64,000 bases of DNA from Hysterangium stoloniferum (Eukaryota; Basidiomycota; Agaricomycetes; Hysterangiales; Hysterangiaceae): positions 620,001 to 684,000 of the forward strand of contig WHVD01000034.1 of NCBI GenBank assembly GCA_015178975.1, written 5' to 3'. The notes under the pieces are model-generated. The model saw only the letters and a program-made list of their open reading frames with translations. It was not told the origin of the DNA and made no database searches. The translations under genes and the position numbers were made by a program. Positions 62,728-64,000 of this stretch are shown piece after piece; the stretch's first letter is position 1; each line of letters starts with the position of its first letter.

Positions 62728-64000
62728 TGTTGGCAATCTACCACCGCCGGTCATTCGAGTTTGAGTCTGAGTCTGAGTTTGGTCACTTCTGGTGACTTCT
62801 GTGTCCTTCTATCTACTATTCCAACAGGTTATGGGCCCCGGCTTCCACTAAATCTCCATCAATTTCACATAATTCCCTTATCAGTACTCCTATTCTGACA
62901 CCTCCTGAATCCTTCCATCCAACATCATGTCCTCTGGTCTTACCTCCATCTTCTCTAGTGCTCCTCTCCTTGTTGAGGACAACTACTATGAGTGGAAGAG
63001 AGCAATGAAGATGTGTTTCCTGGGTGCTGCCTTCACCTGGATCACTGATGATCCCAATGCTGTTGTCCCTACAGATAAGGTCACAGAGGATGGACAGGCA
63101 GCCTTCTTTATCTATTCTCGCATTTCTTTTCAACTCCAGTCAAAGGTGTATGACATCAGCTCTGGATTGGCATCCTGGAAGGCTGTTCATGCCTATTTTC
63201 AGAAGTCTACCATGGGTCGTAGGGTCAAAGCTGTAGAAGCCTTTATGGCAACTAAACAGGATCCTTCCAAACCTATTGAGGTGTATATCCAATCGATTCA
63301 GAAGTCTCGTCAAGTGCTAGAAGGTCTTGGAGTTCCATTCAGTGATGTTTTCATTGGTGACATCATTCTTGTTGGTCTCCATCCATCCTATCATACTGTT
63401 CACACTAGCATTCTTACTGCCAAGACTGAACCCTCACTTTCTGATATCATCGACATTCTCATTGGTTCCTCCACTTCAGTTATCGATATCAAAACTGAGC
63501 CGATCGAGACTTCATTTTTAGCCCGGGGTGGACGAACTACCAGAGGTGATTTACATTCTTCAGGTCAGAAATCAGAATATGGAGCTATTCCCAATCATTC
63601 TTTAGAGGATGATAAAGGGTATTGTTGGTGCAATCCTGCCAATGAAGGTCACTGTCATCGTTGTGGAAGACCCAATCATCATTCAGTCACCTCCATTTAT
63701 GATATGCCTTCTCACATCAAGGATTACATCATGTCAGGATCATCTCATCCTCCTGATCATGCCAATTCCACCCAAGTTCATTTTTCAGGTGGTGCTTACT
63801 CTGGTCTGGTTCATTCTTCACACTCTTCCCCTAGATTATCTCGAGCCCCTTCTCCTGAGAATGATTCACATCCCTTTGTTGTGCTTCGCACTTAGTTTTT
63901 ACATTTGGTGGGAGCTTCCAAGCTATTTTCTTTTTGTTCACTGTTTATATTTGGTGGAAGCTTCCTTTTATCTTTCTCATATTTCTTTGATTCGGTGGGA
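62728..64000 (+). mobile_element. Copia-like element with 99-bp LTR and stand-alone gag (continues past window)
   Basis: A 99-bp LTR, 62728-62826, has perfect inverted ends TGTTGG...CCAACA. It is followed at once by the primer site GGTTATGGGCCCC (62827-62839), complementary to the anticodon stem-loop of initiator tRNA-Met, as copia elements use. One open frame of 322 codons (62927-63895) encodes a copia-type Gag (YYEWKRAMKMCF, STMGRRVKAVEAFMA) with a Cys/His cluster (CHRCGRPNHH). Gag looks whole. No protease or RT follows within the remaining 105 bp. Two or three repeats of TTTGGTGG(G/A)AGCTTCC follow gag. Confidence 0.75.
63905..64000 (+). repeat. Direct repeats after the copia-like gag
   Basis: ATTTGGTGGGAGCTTCC near 63905, ATTTGGTGGAAGCTTCC near 63949 and GATTCGGTGGGA at the window edge, about 45 bp apart. 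They are purine-rich and could mark repeated polypurine-tract-like units. Confidence 0.7.

Overview
The window looks like a basidiomycete fungus, most likely an Agaricomycete with a repeat-rich genome. Host genes carry many GT-AG introns, mostly about 50-90 nt. The retroelements are mainly chromodomain-type Ty3/Gypsy elements. The best-conserved proteins (PIG-A, RPT6) read clearly as fungal/eukaryotic orthologues. The species cannot be named from the sequence alone.

Layout. (1) Positions 1-33.5 kb are a dense nest of transposable elements. They include a Ty3/Gypsy chromovirus (1-6.2 kb), two Tc1/mariner DD34E elements (6605-10241 and 12479-18475) riddled with later insertions, and several solo LTRs with exact 5-bp target duplications. 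A Gypsy family is present in both orientations (18.5-32.5 kb), and a 41-bp minisatellite lies at 32.8-33.1 kb. (2) 33.8-46.6 kb is a compact island of seven intact host genes. They are PIG-A (GPI anchor synthesis), HPM1/METTL18 (protein-histidine methyltransferase), a tandem dual-specificity phosphatase, RPT6 (26S proteasome ATPase), an S1/P1 nuclease, SWC5/BCNT (SWR1 chromatin remodeller subunit) and an endonuclease/exonuclease/phosphatase protein. For all seven I derived intron-exon models whose lengths keep the frame throughout. The island has no recognisable transposon insertion and is CpG-rich, while the flanks are mostly CpG-poor. (3) 46.6-64 kb is again repeat-rich, with Gypsy fragments in both orientations, a cluster of alternating LTRs, a longer Gypsy element (59.2-62.7 kb) and, at the right edge, a copia-like element with very short LTRs and a stand-alone gag.

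Four observations stand out. One is a short LTR on the minus strand (12321-12448) that contains an almost complete tRNA cloverleaf with perfect Pol III A and B boxes and is followed directly by a copia-type primer site. The second is a ~34-bp hairpin module shared by nine otherwise different LTR copies. The third is a shared end architecture of both Tc1/mariner elements, in which each ~200-bp terminal repeat is itself bounded by inverted copies of the terminal motif. The fourth is a set of small oddities in the host genes: a 12-nt exon, overlapping convergent stop codons and a phosphatase with a dead second domain.

The host genes do not form a pathway. They are a random mix of housekeeping functions arranged as convergent and divergent pairs with short spacers, as is usual in compact fungal gene islands.
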